In this document: positions 1 through 7,874 of the stretch, piece after piece | Layout: every line of letters starts with the position of its first letter | Numbering within the stretch: the first letter of the stretch is position 1 | NCBI RefSeq assembly: GCF_910583865.1 | Contig: NZ_CAJTYX010000060.1 | Coordinates: 1-11,627, forward strand | DNA length: 11,627 nucleotides | From: an uncultured Muribaculum sp. | Lineage (GTDB): Bacteria; Bacteroidota; Bacteroidia; Bacteroidales; Muribaculaceae | Direction: 5' to 3' | The notes under the pieces: generated by a model | Databases searched by the model: none | The model's input: only the letters and a program-made list of their open reading frames with translations | Told to the model about the DNA's origin: nothing | Made by a program: the position numbers and the translations under genes

Positions 1-73
1 TCTATGCTTTAAAAAGTTTTGATGTTGTATAAAATTAAGATGCGTCAGCCGTGAATAATACGTGGCAGGTGGA

Positions 74-103
74 TTTCTGGCACAGTTATTGTTATTATAT
101 TTG
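74..103 (+). promoter_or_regulatory. Probable clpC promoter, Bacteroidota type
   Basis: TATATTTG at 96-103 fits the Bacteroidota -7 consensus TAnnTTTG exactly. A weak -33-like TTTC lies at 74-77, 18 bases upstream. Transcription would start near 109-111, giving a leader of under 20 bases. That leader contains GAGAAAGGA (114-122), an unusually good ribosome binding site for this phylum, 5 bases before the ATG. The -7 match is seen in the sequence; its use as a promoter is inferred. Confidence 0.55.
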
Positions 104-127
104 CATAACTAACGAGAAAGGACATTT

Positions 128-2728
128 ATGGATACCGTTTTTTCCAATGAACTCAAGCATGTGCTCGACCAGAGTCGTATGGAGGCAATCCGCCACAACA
201 GTAAGATAGTGGGTCCGGAGCATATGCTTCTGGCGATTATGTCGCAGTCCGGAAGTCATGCGTTCCAGGCCATTCAGCAGCTGCTCGATGCCGACACCAT
301 GTATCAGCTCCGAGACACGCTCGATCGAAGTCTGTTTCAAGGCACCGAGAGCGTGAACGTGCTTACTGTCAGCGATCTGGCCAATCGCATAATAAAACTT
401 AGCGTACTTGAGGCCAAGATGCTCAAAAGCGAAGTCGTAGACTCGGAGCATCTGTTGCTGGCTTTATTCCACAATAAGGAAGTTCAGGGTGTGGAGGCGT
501 TTCGTGCGTTCATCGATGCGGGCGTCACCTATGAGGCTATATATAAACTCTTTGCCAATGTGGCCGATGCTCCGAGCATGGGGACATCATTTGGCGATGA
601 TGAGGATGATGACGATGACGACCTGCCTGATGCTCCCGGCAGCGGCAGTGCTGCGGGATCTTCGGCACAACCCGGCGCATCGTCGCATCGTACTGCGGCA
701 CGTCGCGGCAATGACACCCCGGTGCTCGACAAATTCGGCAACGATATGACACGCGCCGCCGAGGAGGGTAACCTTGATCCGGTGATCGGTCGTGATACGG
801 AGATAGAGCGTCTGGCTCAGATACTGAGCCGCCGCAAGAAGAATAATCCGGTGCTCATCGGTGAACCCGGTGTCGGCAAGTCGGCGATAGTCGAGGGGCT
901 GGCGCTCCGCATAGTACAGCGTAAGGTGTCGCGCATATTGTTTGACAAGCGTGTGATCTCGCTTGATATGGCTTCGATAGTCGCCGGTACGAAGTATCGC
1001 GGCCAGTTTGAGGAACGCATCAAGGGCATTCTCAACGAGCTTGCCAAGAACAAGGATGTCATACTGTTTATCGACGAGCTTCACACCATCGTCGGGGCTG
1101 GAAATGCCGCCGGTTCGATGGATGCAGCCAATCTGTTGAAGCCTGCGCTGGCACGTGGTGAGATACAGTGCATAGGCGCTACCACCCTCGATGAGTATCG
1201 AAAGAACATCGAGAAGGATGGTGCTCTTGAGCGACGTTTCCAGAAGGTGATGGTGGAGCCTACTTCCGCAGAGGAGACTCTTACTATTCTTAATAATATC
1301 AAGGACAAGTATGAGGATCACCACAACGTCACATATACGCCGGATGCTCTCGAAGCGTGCGTCAAGCTTACGGAACGTTATGTGAGCGACCGTAACTTCC
1401 CCGACAAGGCGATTGATGCAATGGACGAGGCCGGTTCGCGTGTCCACGTCACCAATATAGTGGTGCCTAAGGAGATAGAGCAGCTTGAGGAGCGAATTTC
1501 AGAAGCTAACGCTTCCAAGCTACAGGCCGCACAGAACCAGAATTTCGAGTCGGCGGCATCGTTCCGCGACAAGGAGCAGCATCTGAAGCAAGAGCTTGAG
1601 GAAGCCAAACGCAAGTGGGAGGCTTCGCTCAACTCTACCCGCGAGATTGTCGACGAGGAGAAGGTGGCCGAGGTTGTGGCCATGATGACCGGTGTGCCTG
1701 TGCAGCGAATAGCGCAGGCCGAGGGTATGCGCCTGCGCGAACTCGGTCCGAAGCTCAAGAATGCGATTATCGGGCAGGATCAGGCCATAGACAAGATTGT
1801 GAAGGCCATACAGCGCAATCGTGTGGGACTTAAGGATCCAAACAAGCCGATAGGCACTTTCATGTTCCTCGGTCCGACAGGTGTCGGCAAGACCCACCTC
1901 GCAAAGAAGCTCGCCGAGTATCTTTTCGACAGCGCCGATACCTTGATACGCGTGGATATGAGCGAATATATGGAGAAGTTTACCGTGAGCCGACTGGTCG
2001 GTGCTCCTCCGGGATATGTCGGCTATGAGGAGGGAGGACAGCTTACCGAAAAGGTGCGTCAGCACCCTTATTCCATAGTGCTTCTCGACGAGATCGAGAA
2101 GGCTCATCCCGACGTGTTCAACCTGCTGTTGCAGGTGCTCGATGAAGGACGTCTTACCGACAGCCTTGGCCGTCGTGTGGATTTCAAGAACACCATCATC
2201 ATCATGACCTCCAATATCGGCAGCCGTCAGCTGAAAGATTTCGGCTCTGGCGTGGGATTCAATACTCGCAGCGTCGACAAGGATTATAATCACGGTGTGA
2301 TTCAGAAGGCTCTCAACAAGGCGTTTTCTCCGGAATTCCTCAACCGTGTGGATGACATAGTGATGTTCGACCAGCTTGACCGTGATGCGATATTCAAGAT
2401 CATCGACATAGAGCTTGCCGGATTCTACAAGAGGGTGGAGTCATTGGGATTCAAGCTGCATATATCTACTGCAGCCAAGGATTTCATAGCCAAGAAGGGG
2501 TATGATCCCCAGTATGGCGCCCGTCCGCTCAAGCGTGCCATCCAGAAATATCTGGAGGATGAGCTTGCCGAGATGATCATCAATGCTTCGGTGATTCCCG
2601 GAGCGGAGATATATGTCGACTATGATTCCGCAGGCGACAAGATTGTGACTGAGATACGTCGTCCGGATTCAGTGTCATCATCGGATGGAAATTCCTCGGT
2701 TCCTTCAGATGATTCACCTGTCGAATAA
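128..2728 (+). CDS. clpC: ClpC-type AAA+ protein unfoldase, ClpP partner
   Basis: This 866-residue HSP100 ATPase should unfold proteins and feed them to ClpP in the cytoplasm. Two N-terminal Clp repeats lie around residues 28-36 and 104-112. A linker with an acidic run (DDEDDDDDD, 157-165) followed by a Gly/Ser/Ala-rich stretch leads to the first AAA+ domain, with Walker A GEPGVGKS (245-252) and Walker B ending in D316-E317. A short UVR/M-type coiled segment (FESAASFRDKE from 473) separates it from the second AAA+ domain, with Walker A GPTGVGKT (582-589) and D654-E655. The short middle segment argues against ClpB, which has a long one. A VGF tripeptide (709-711) sits where ClpP-binding loops occur, so a ClpP role is likely. 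The C-terminal tail is Ser/Asp-rich. The start is supported by a good ribosome binding site and promoter. It looks monocistronic. No clpP or adaptor gene is in the window. Confidence 0.95.
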   Translation: MDTVFSNELKHVLDQSRMEAIRHNSKIVGPEHMLLAIMSQSGSHAFQAIQQLLDADTMYQLRDTLDRSLFQGTESVNVLTVSDLANRIIKLSVLEAKMLKSEVVDSEHLLLALFHNKEVQGVEAFRAFIDAGVTYEAIYKLFANVADAPSMGTSFGDDEDDDDDDLPDAPGSGSAAGSSAQPGASSHRTAARRGNDTPVLDKFGNDMTRAAEEGNLDPVIGRDTEIERLAQILSRRKKNNPVLIGEPGVGKSAIVEGLALRIVQRKVSRILFDKRVISLDMASIVAGTKYRGQFEERIKGILNELAKNKDVILFIDELHTIVGAGNAAGSMDAANLLKPALARGEIQCIGATTLDEYRKNIEKDGALERRFQKVMVEPTSAEETLTILNNIKDKYEDHHNVTYTPDALEACVKLTERYVSDRNFPDKAIDAMDEAGSRVHVTNIVVPKEIEQLEERISEANASKLQAAQNQNFESAASFRDKEQHLKQELEEAKRKWEASLNSTREIVDEEKVAEVVAMMTGVPVQRIAQAEGMRLRELGPKLKNAIIGQDQAIDKIVKAIQRNRVGLKDPNKPIGTFMFLGPTGVGKTHLAKKLAEYLFDSADTLIRVDMSEYMEKFTVSRLVGAPPGYVGYEEGGQLTEKVRQHPYSIVLLDEIEKAHPDVFNLLLQVLDEGRLTDSLGRRVDFKNTIIIMTSNIGSRQLKDFGSGVGFNTRSVDKDYNHGVIQKALNKAFSPEFLNRVDDIVMFDQLDRDAIFKIIDIELAGFYKRVESLGFKLHISTAAKDFIAKKGYDPQYGARPLKRAIQKYLEDELAEMIINASVIPGAEIYVDYDSAGDKIVTEIRRPDSVSSSDGNSSVPSDDSPVE

Positions 2729-2755
2729 CGTTACATAGTATTGCAATAAAATCAG

Positions 2756-2792
2756 ATAATCCCGGTGCCTCACGTAGAGACATCGGGATTAT
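2756..2792. terminator. Bidirectional terminator hairpin between convergent genes
   Basis: Arms 2756-2767 and 2781-2792 form a 12-bp stem with one G-U wobble and a 13-base loop. On the plus strand it is followed by TGTATATTAATT; on the minus strand by CTGATTTTATTG. It lies 27 bases after the clpC stop and 57 bases beyond the stop of the minus-strand membrane protein gene, as expected for a shared terminator. Neither U tract is perfect. Confidence 0.7.
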
Positions 2793-2849
2793 TGTATATT
2801 AATTGGGGTAAGACGTACAGATGCGGGATAGAGATGGTATATCGCTTTA

Positions 2850-3047
2850 TCATGAGCGGTCGCGACGTCGCCCGATGGTGCCTCCACGCTTCAGGAATAT
2901 GTGCAGCAGTAATATGCAGATGAGGGTAGCGGCGATTATGCCGAAATAGAACAGATAGTTGCCTGCATAGAATTCTGCTCTGCCGATATAGCACATGACT
3001 GCGAGGTATATCAGCAACAAGAGCGGTAGCCAGGTCGATTTTTTCAT
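2850..3047 (-). CDS. Small two-helix membrane protein, unknown function
   Basis: This 65-residue protein is not one I recognise. It starts MKKSTW and has two hydrophobic segments, about residues 7-21 and 31-52, separated by a short loop, and it ends in a basic tail (KRGG...GRRRDRS). Positive charge at both ends predicts both termini in the cytoplasm. The first helix has no lipobox or clear cleavage site, so it is more likely a membrane anchor than a signal peptide. Its ATG overlaps the exonuclease stop codon in ATGA (3044-3047), so the two are probably translated together and may act together. The overlap, hydrophobic pattern and charged tail make it more credible than the other reading frames here. 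A longer overlapping frame (2770-3111) lacks such features. Confidence 0.65.
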   Translation of the reverse strand: MKKSTWLPLLLLIYLAVMCYIGRAEFYAGNYLFYFGIIAATLICILLLHIFLKRGGTIGRRRDRS

Positions 3048-3676
3048 GGTAGGTCGTTTCTGAGTATGTAGGGTGATTCCTGTGCGTTGAAAGTGCCGTC
3101 GGTGAGGGCATGATATATTTTAAGGCATGCCCATGCGTCTATTGCGGCATAAATCTGCTGAGGAGTGGTGAGAACCGGTGCTTCCCAGTTGCTCAACCGT
3201 TGGCTCTTTGAAATTCTTTCACCGAACACGATACCATAGATTTTCTGGAGACTGGAGTCATGTATGGCGTATCCTGAAACCATGTCCTGGAGGTCTATGA
3301 ATCCGGCGGGGGTGAATTCCAGTCCCCTGTGCATTACATGAAAATCGTCTTTGAGCGATAATCCGATTTTCAATACTCCGGGATCCTGGAAGAAGTCACA
3401 AAGCTCTTTGGTTATGCCGAATTTGTTGATGCGGAACAGGTAGCAGCAGTCACCGGTAGAGATTTGCACAAGCGCCACGTTGTTGGGATGACCTTTGCGG
3501 AATGACGGCTTTGTTTCCGTGTCAAATCCTACGATAGGGCATCGCCTTATTGTGAACAACGCGCTGGCAGCCTGTTCGGGCGTGTTTACGACCACGATGT
3601 GACCGGGATATGCCACAACCGGCAGCTCTGCAAGTTGCTCTTTTGAAATGGATAATATTAAGGTGTTGACACTCAT
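3044..3676 (-). CDS. DEDDy-family 3'-5' exonuclease (RNase D-like domain)
   Basis: This 210-residue protein is essentially one 3'-5' exonuclease domain. The three family motifs are present: Exo I with D52 and E54 (FDTET), Exo II with a GLSLKDD segment around 105-111 supplying the third Asp, and Exo III with Y176-xxx-D180 (YAAID), which places it in the DEDDy subclass. These acidic residues bind two metal ions in relatives. There is no HRDC domain as in full RNase D and no polymerase or helicase part. Whether it trims RNA or DNA cannot be read from the sequence. It heads a two-gene unit with the small membrane protein, overlapping it by four bases. It is separated from bioD by 165 non-coding bases and probably has its own promoter. 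Confidence 0.88.
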   Translation of the reverse strand: MSVNTLILSISKEQLAELPVVAYPGHIVVVNTPEQAASALFTIRRCPIVGFDTETKPSFRKGHPNNVALVQISTGDCCYLFRINKFGITKELCDFFQDPGVLKIGLSLKDDFHVMHRGLEFTPAGFIDLQDMVSGYAIHDSSLQKIYGIVFGERISKSQRLSNWEAPVLTTPQQIYAAIDAWACLKIYHALTDGTFNAQESPYILRNDLP

Positions 3677-3703
3677 CTGTCTTTCACTTAAATCCCATGA
3701 ACG

Positions 3704-3745
3704 GTGACGTCTTGGTTGGGATGCAATGAATATGCATCGTGACGT
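3704..3745. repeat. Palindrome flanked by direct repeats, upstream of exonuclease
   Basis: GATGCA (3720-3725) and TGCATC (3733-3738) form a perfect 6-bp inverted repeat with a 7-base spacer. It is bracketed by two direct copies of GTGACGT at 3704-3710 and 3739-3745. It lies 28-69 bases before the exonuclease start codon, so it is either in the 5' leader as a small hairpin or serves as a protein-binding site. Confidence 0.4.
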
Positions 3746-3754
3746 TTGTCTCCG

Positions 3755-3762
3755 TAAAGTTA
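3755..3762 (-). promoter_or_regulatory. Possible -7 element for the exonuclease gene
   Basis: On the minus strand this reads TAACTTTA, one base from TAnnTTTG. It would start transcription near 3749 and give a leader of about 73 bases containing the palindrome at 3720-3738. No good -33 TTTG is found at the usual distance, so support is weak. Confidence 0.25.
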
Positions 3763-3823
3763 CGAATTAAAGTATTAGCGATGTTTATGCAATGGAGTTG
3801 TATAACATTTTTTAACTATAGAT

Positions 3824-3846
3824 TGTAAAAATAGATGGTTTTTACA
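3824..3846. repeat. AT-rich inverted repeat over the bioD stop codon
   Basis: TGTAAAAA (3824-3831) and TTTTTACA (3839-3846) form a perfect 8-bp inverted repeat with a 7-base spacer. It includes the bioD TAA. It could help end the nad-bio transcript, but the stem is AT-rich and no U tract follows on the minus strand, so I call it only a repeat. Confidence 0.35.
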
Positions 3847-4468
3847 TTATTATGTATGATGTGTCCGGGAAATTCGTTGCAAGATAGCGGCTGATGAAGC
3901 CTCGCGTGTCATCGGCGATAATCTTGTCTTTGTCGTAGAACGTGTTGTAAATCACAGCAAATAGCCTTATCCCTCTGCTTCTTATGGCTTCTAAGGAGAG
4001 TATGGTATGGTTTATGGAGCCGAGCACGCCGTTGGTGACGAGAATCATGGGAATATTGTTGTCGGCCACGTAGTCGATGGTGAAGAAATTATCGTTGATA
4101 GGAACCATAAGTCCTCCCGCGCCTTCGATGAGCACTATGTCATATCGTTCCGAAAGGGTGGTGGTAGCGGCTTTTATCTTTCCAAGATCGATATCCCGTC
4201 CGTCGATACGGGCAGCAAGCTGTGCCGACGCCGGATAGCTGAATATCTCCGGTGCGGTGGTATGGTCAAGATCCTCCGGGAGCATTCCTGTTCCCATGAG
4301 TCTGCGGTGTACTTCTATGTCCTCCGACCATGTTTCGTTGCCGGTCTGTATGAATTTCTGGGTTATGACCGAGAATCCTTTATCCATGAGCTGCTTGGCA
4401 AGGAGTCCTGTCATGTAGGTCTTGCCGGCATCAGTGTCTATGCCTGATATGAAGTATATACCTTTCAT
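3842..4468 (-). CDS. bioD: Dethiobiotin synthetase
   Basis: BioD uses ATP and CO2 to close the ureido ring of 7,8-diaminopelargonate, giving dethiobiotin, the second-last step of biotin synthesis. The 208-residue protein is near the family's usual length. The P-loop is GIDTDAGKT (residues 9-17), followed by the conserved lysine in the QKFIQTG segment (K38) and the second nucleotide-site motif EGAGGLMVP (from 115). The start codon overlaps the bioGC stop in ATGA (4465-4468), indicating translational coupling. It is the last gene of the nadC-bioF-bioGC-bioD operon. The next minus-strand gene follows after 165 bases. Confidence 0.96.
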   Translation of the reverse strand: MKGIYFISGIDTDAGKTYMTGLLAKQLMDKGFSVITQKFIQTGNETWSEDIEVHRRLMGTGMLPEDLDHTTAPEIFSYPASAQLAARIDGRDIDLGKIKAATTTLSERYDIVLIEGAGGLMVPINDNFFTIDYVADNNIPMILVTNGVLGSINHTILSLEAIRSRGIRLFAVIYNTFYDKDKIIADDTRGFISRYLATNFPDTSYIIM

Positions 4469-5850
4469 AGTTTTTCCGCAATAATATAGAGTGGGTGGTA
4501 CGTGAGTGTGACACCGCTGTTGTCGTCGGTGTGGGGATAGTCGGAAATTATGCGTCTGAGCGGGACTGAAAGCCCGCGCATGCCGTTGACCCCTGTGGCC
4601 TTCAAATGGTGCAGCACGTCTTGGGGGGAGTCGAACCGTGTCACGATCTCCTCCTGAGAAGCAACGAGGATACGCATATCATCGGGAATCATTGCGCACA
4701 GCTCGTCAAGGGTAGGGTAGCGTAACGGCAGCCGTGTGACCTGTGCCAGTTCCCACATGTTGCGTTCGCCGAACGTGCTTATCACAAGTTGACCTCCTTT
4801 GGAGATGACGCGGGCGGCATTGGCGATGAATTCCGCAGGTGAGTTGAACCATTGCATGGCCGAAGAGCTTACCACGGCCTCCGCATATGCGTCGGGAAGC
4901 TGAGCTATCAGTTCTTCGGCATCTCCGGCAATGATCTCTCCGGCAACCGGGAGGGAAATGTCGGTTGGGCAGAGATCCCATAGAAGTAGCCGGTATGGTT
5001 TTAGTTCGGGGGCATACATGCGAGTCATCATACCGGTGCCGTAGCCGGCCTCGATTATCGACAGCGGCGTGCGTCCTGCCAGTTCTTTACGCCACATTTC
5101 CCACAGGCGTGTGGCTATGCGTTTCTGTGCCGTAGCGTGTGCGTCATATGTTGGTATGGCACGCCGGAATCTGGAGGCGACATATTTTTTGTCGATTATC
5201 TCCTGGTCGATTATCTCCTGCCATGCCGGGAGATGGCCGCCCGATGTCTCTCTTACACGGGCCATACCTTTCCATGCACGGCGCATGTTCTCAATGGGGA
5301 ATATGCGGTCTGATTCGGCTATTATGGCCCTGTCCCATCGTATGCCGGGAGCATTTGACTTAACGGATGCCCGCTCGCCAAGTATGCGCAGCTCGTCGCG
5401 CAGTTCGTCGATGCCGCGTGAGGGGAGTGAGATGCAATAATCGTCGAATTCTTCGGGGGTGTGGCACATCCGACGGCGGAATTTGCGCAGGGTGGCGTCG
5501 GACAATCCGGCCAGAGTGCCTTGGAATATGGCCTTGGGTATGCCGGTCGAATCATCGACGGGGGAAAGACTGCCGTTTACGGCGATGCACAGTGCCGGAT
5601 GCAGGTTCGGGTGGCGCTGTAGGGTGAGTTGGGCCATCATAACCCCCATCGACCATGCGAAGATATAGACGTGGCGGTAGTTTAGCAGCAGTGTGTGGTC
5701 AAATGTTTCGTCGCGGTAGTCCCATACTGCCATTATGTCGCATCCCGGATGGCACAACTGTTTTATAAATGCCGCATCTGTCCCCCATCCGAGGAATATT
5801 ACGATTATATCGCGGTTGTCAGGCTCGTGATTTATGAGTTGTTGAATCAT
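4465..5850 (-). CDS. bioGC: BioG-BioC fusion: pimeloyl-ACP methyl ester esterase / malonyl-ACP O-methyltransferase
   Basis: This 461-residue protein joins the two enzymes that open and close the BioC pimelate route. Residues 1-210 are a BioG-type alpha/beta hydrolase: FLGWG near 19-23, nucleophile motif AWSMG with S67, and probable D181 and H206 (in SGGHLP) completing the triad. It should hydrolyse the methyl ester of pimeloyl-ACP. From about residue 220 the protein is BioC, a SAM methyltransferase acting on malonyl-ACP: a typical BioC opening (DKKYVASRF...TYDAHA), SAM motif I (IIEAGYGTG, 265-273) and the conserved SSSAMQWF segment. Tyr replaces the more usual Cys in EIGCGTG, a mild change. 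BioG-BioC fusions are known in Bacteroides relatives. The junction carries QEIIDQEIID, coded by a 15-bp tandem duplication. Four-base overlaps link it to bioF and bioD. Confidence 0.93.
   Translation of the reverse strand: MIQQLINHEPDNRDIIVIFLGWGTDAAFIKQLCHPGCDIMAVWDYRDETFDHTLLLNYRHVYIFAWSMGVMMAQLTLQRHPNLHPALCIAVNGSLSPVDDSTGIPKAIFQGTLAGLSDATLRKFRRRMCHTPEEFDDYCISLPSRGIDELRDELRILGERASVKSNAPGIRWDRAIIAESDRIFPIENMRRAWKGMARVRETSGGHLPAWQEIIDQEIIDKKYVASRFRRAIPTYDAHATAQKRIATRLWEMWRKELAGRTPLSIIEAGYGTGMMTRMYAPELKPYRLLLWDLCPTDISLPVAGEIIAGDAEELIAQLPDAYAEAVVSSSAMQWFNSPAEFIANAARVISKGGQLVISTFGERNMWELAQVTRLPLRYPTLDELCAMIPDDMRILVASQEEIVTRFDSPQDVLHHLKATGVNGMRGLSVPLRRIISDYPHTDDNSGVTLTYHPLYIIAEKL
5191..5220. repeat. 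Perfect 15-bp tandem duplication in bioGC
   Basis: GTCGATTATCTCCTG occurs twice head to tail, at 5191-5205 and 5206-5220. In the minus-strand reading it codes QEIID twice (residues 211-220 of the fusion), just after the BioG catalytic-His segment and just before BioC begins. Fifteen bases keep the frame. Confidence 0.95.
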
Positions 5851-6986
5851 AGTGAATGGAGTGTGGCGGCTAATGCGTCGCGCACAAGTTGCAGGTCGGA
5901 GTCGGTGAGAGCGGCGCTTAAGCTGAATCGCAGCCGCTCGGTGCCGGGAGGAACTGTCGGAGTGCGTATGGGGAGCACCTTTACTCCGTGGTCGAGCATT
6001 CGTCGAGAAATCTCTACGGTGTGTGCGGCATCGCCTATTATGAGCGGCATTATATGGCTCGGCCTCACCGTGCCGGATGAGTAGGGCGTAAGCAATGCCG
6101 CCGTTTCCCGGGCAATTCGTTGCAGATGGGCACGCTCTTCATCCATATCGACAATCTTTTCAATCATGTAGCGGCTCCATCTGCATGTCATCGGCGGGAT
6201 CGCTGTCGAGAAGATGAAGCTGCGTGCCCGGTTGACGAGATATTCGCGTATATCTCCATGCGTTATCACGAACGCTCCGGAGGATGCAGCCGCCTTGCCG
6301 AGAGTGCCTACGATTATGTCGACCTGCTCGTGGCGCGGGTTACTGCGTACCAGTCCCAGGCCGTGGTCGCCAAGTACGCCGAAAGCATGTGCCTCGTCCA
6401 CATAGAGCATCACGTTGGGAAAGCGGTTCTTGAGATCGATGAGGGCATCAAGGTCGCATGTGTCGCCGTCCATGCTGTAGACGGACTCTACCACTACGAG
6501 TATGCGCTCATATTCGTCCGCATGCTTCCGGAGTATGCGCTCAAGACGTACGGTGTCATTGTGGGGAAAGCGTGCGAAGGGCGCGCGCGACAATACTATC
6601 CCGTCGATGATAGAGGCATGCACAAGTTTGTCGGCCACAATCATCGTGGCGCCGTCACCCGCAATGGCCGATACCGTGCCTGTGTTGGCATGGTATCCGC
6701 TGTTGAAGAGCAGCGCCTGCCGGCCATAGAGGTCGGAGAGCAGAGTTTCAAGCCTATAGAATTCGCTTTGTTCCGAAGCAAGCAGTCGCGAGGCCGAGGC
6801 CGTCAGGGGGGACTTTCTGTTTGACTCGCATGCGAGAAATTCCTCCTGAAGCTCCGGCCTGGCGGCAAGCCCGAGATAATCGTTGCTTGAGAGGTCAAGA
6901 CACGCGTTGCCTGACTCCGGGACAGGAATCCGGCGAAGATTGCCGGAAAGCCGCAGAGTGTCGAGAGTTTCGCTAAACGTAGGCAT
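5847..6986 (-). CDS. bioF: 8-amino-7-oxononanoate synthase
   Basis: BioF is a PLP enzyme that condenses pimeloyl-ACP with L-alanine, releasing CO2, to give 8-amino-7-oxononanoate. I use the ATG at 6986 (MPTFSETLD...), giving 379 residues, close to the usual ~385. An upstream in-frame ATG at 7064 would add 26 Arg-rich residues that lie inside nadC. Fold-type I features are clear: SSNDYLGLA (33-41), H123 in DKLVHAS for stacking on PLP, DEAH (197-200), and the PLP lysine K231 in GTLGKAAASSGA. Near the C terminus comes a BioF-like TPTVPPGTERLRFSLSA segment. The family's Gly-rich SRLVTGNH-type segment reads SASRLLASEQ here, a small deviation. The start overlaps the nadC stop by one base (TGATG), and the end overlaps bioGC by four bases. 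Confidence 0.95.
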   Translation of the reverse strand: MPTFSETLDTLRLSGNLRRIPVPESGNACLDLSSNDYLGLAARPELQEEFLACESNRKSPLTASASRLLASEQSEFYRLETLLSDLYGRQALLFNSGYHANTGTVSAIAGDGATMIVADKLVHASIIDGIVLSRAPFARFPHNDTVRLERILRKHADEYERILVVVESVYSMDGDTCDLDALIDLKNRFPNVMLYVDEAHAFGVLGDHGLGLVRSNPRHEQVDIIVGTLGKAAASSGAFVITHGDIREYLVNRARSFIFSTAIPPMTCRWSRYMIEKIVDMDEERAHLQRIARETAALLTPYSSGTVRPSHIMPLIIGDAAHTVEISRRMLDHGVKVLPIRTPTVPPGTERLRFSLSAALTDSDLQLVRDALAATLHSL

Positions 6987-7831
6987 CAGCAATGCTTGAA
7001 GCTCATGTCGAGTCCTTTTACGGAGTGTGTCAGGGCACCGACGGATATGAAATCGACTCCGCATTCTCCGTATTGACGAAGGGTGTCGAGCGTGATTCCT
7101 CCCGATGATTCCACTTCGGCGCGTCCATTGATAAGCTTTACTGCCTCTCTTGTGCGTTCGGGGGTAAAGTTGTCGAGCATGATGCGGTCCACTCCCGCTT
7201 CGAGGGCCTGAAGGATCTCTTCGGTGTTGCGCACCTCGACCTCGATCTTCAGATCCTTGCCTTTCTCTGCGAGGTACTTGCGTGCCGACGCTACAGCCTG
7301 TGGTATTCCTCCTGCGAAGTCCACATGGTTGTCCTTGATGAGAATCATGTCGAATAGACCTATACGGTGGTTTTCGCCGCCCCCGATTTTCACGGCCTGC
7401 TTTTCAAGGATACGCATGCCGGGGGTTGTCTTGCGGGTGTCGAGCACTTTTGTCTTTAATCCGGCGAGACGTTCCTGGTAGCGTGCGGTCATGGTGGCGA
7501 TGCCGCTCATGCGTTGCATTATGTTGAGCATGACACGCTCGGTCTGGAGCAATGAACGTACAGGGCCTTCGACAATGAATGCGATGTCACCGGGCTTGAC
7601 GTGTGCGCCGTCATGTATGTATACCGTCATCTTGAGTGACGGGTCGAATTTTTCGAATACTTTTCTCGCGATTTCCACTCCTGCGAGTATGCCTTCCTCT
7701 TTCACGAGTAGATGCTGGCGTCCGTTGGCATCGGCGGGTATGGTGCTGAGGGTAGTGTGGTCGCCGTCGCCTACATCCTCTGCAAAAGCCAGGGTAAGCA
7801 GGTCGTCGATGAGCTGGTCGGTAGTTTTCAT
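6986..7831 (-). CDS. nadC: Nicotinate-nucleotide pyrophosphorylase (quinolinate phosphoribosyltransferase)
   Basis: NadC turns quinolinate and PRPP into nicotinate mononucleotide and CO2 in de novo NAD synthesis. The 281-residue protein is of typical length and has the expected motifs in order: ERVMLNIMQRMSGIAT (98-113), DTRKTTPGMR (131-140), GGGENHRIGL (150-159), the acidic EVE strand (197-199), MLDN (218-221), ESSGGI (241-246) and SVGALTHS near the end. These supply the basic residues that bind quinolinate and the acidic ones that bind Mg-PRPP in relatives. It is the first gene of the biotin operon, and its TGA overlaps the bioF ATG as TGATG. nadA and nadB are not here. No consensus promoter is visible in the 123 bases upstream; a large hairpin lies 44 bases before the start. 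Confidence 0.97.
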   Translation of the reverse strand: MKTTDQLIDDLLTLAFAEDVGDGDHTTLSTIPADANGRQHLLVKEEGILAGVEIARKVFEKFDPSLKMTVYIHDGAHVKPGDIAFIVEGPVRSLLQTERVMLNIMQRMSGIATMTARYQERLAGLKTKVLDTRKTTPGMRILEKQAVKIGGGENHRIGLFDMILIKDNHVDFAGGIPQAVASARKYLAEKGKDLKIEVEVRNTEEILQALEAGVDRIMLDNFTPERTREAVKLINGRAEVESSGGITLDTLRQYGECGVDFISVGALTHSVKGLDMSFKHC

Positions 7832-7874
7832 ATTGTGGTGTATGGTCCTGGATGATTCCTTGTTGATGGATTAA

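Noticed and set aside
587..1447. 286-codon minus-strand open frame inside clpC
   Set aside because: It is fully antisense to conserved ClpC coding sequence, has no family features, and follows from codon bias. The same holds for 1520-2293.
2770..3111. 113-codon minus-strand frame overlapping the small membrane protein
   Set aside because: It runs into the terminator region and the exonuclease gene in another frame and has no coherent hydrophobic or domain pattern.
6120..6824. 234-codon plus-strand frame
   Set aside because: It is antisense to bioF, with no recognisable domain and no plausible promoter.
6987..7064. N-terminal extension of BioF from an upstream ATG
   Set aside because: It would overlap nadC by 79 bases with an Arg-rich segment foreign to BioF; the ATG at 6986 gives normal length and TGATG coupling.
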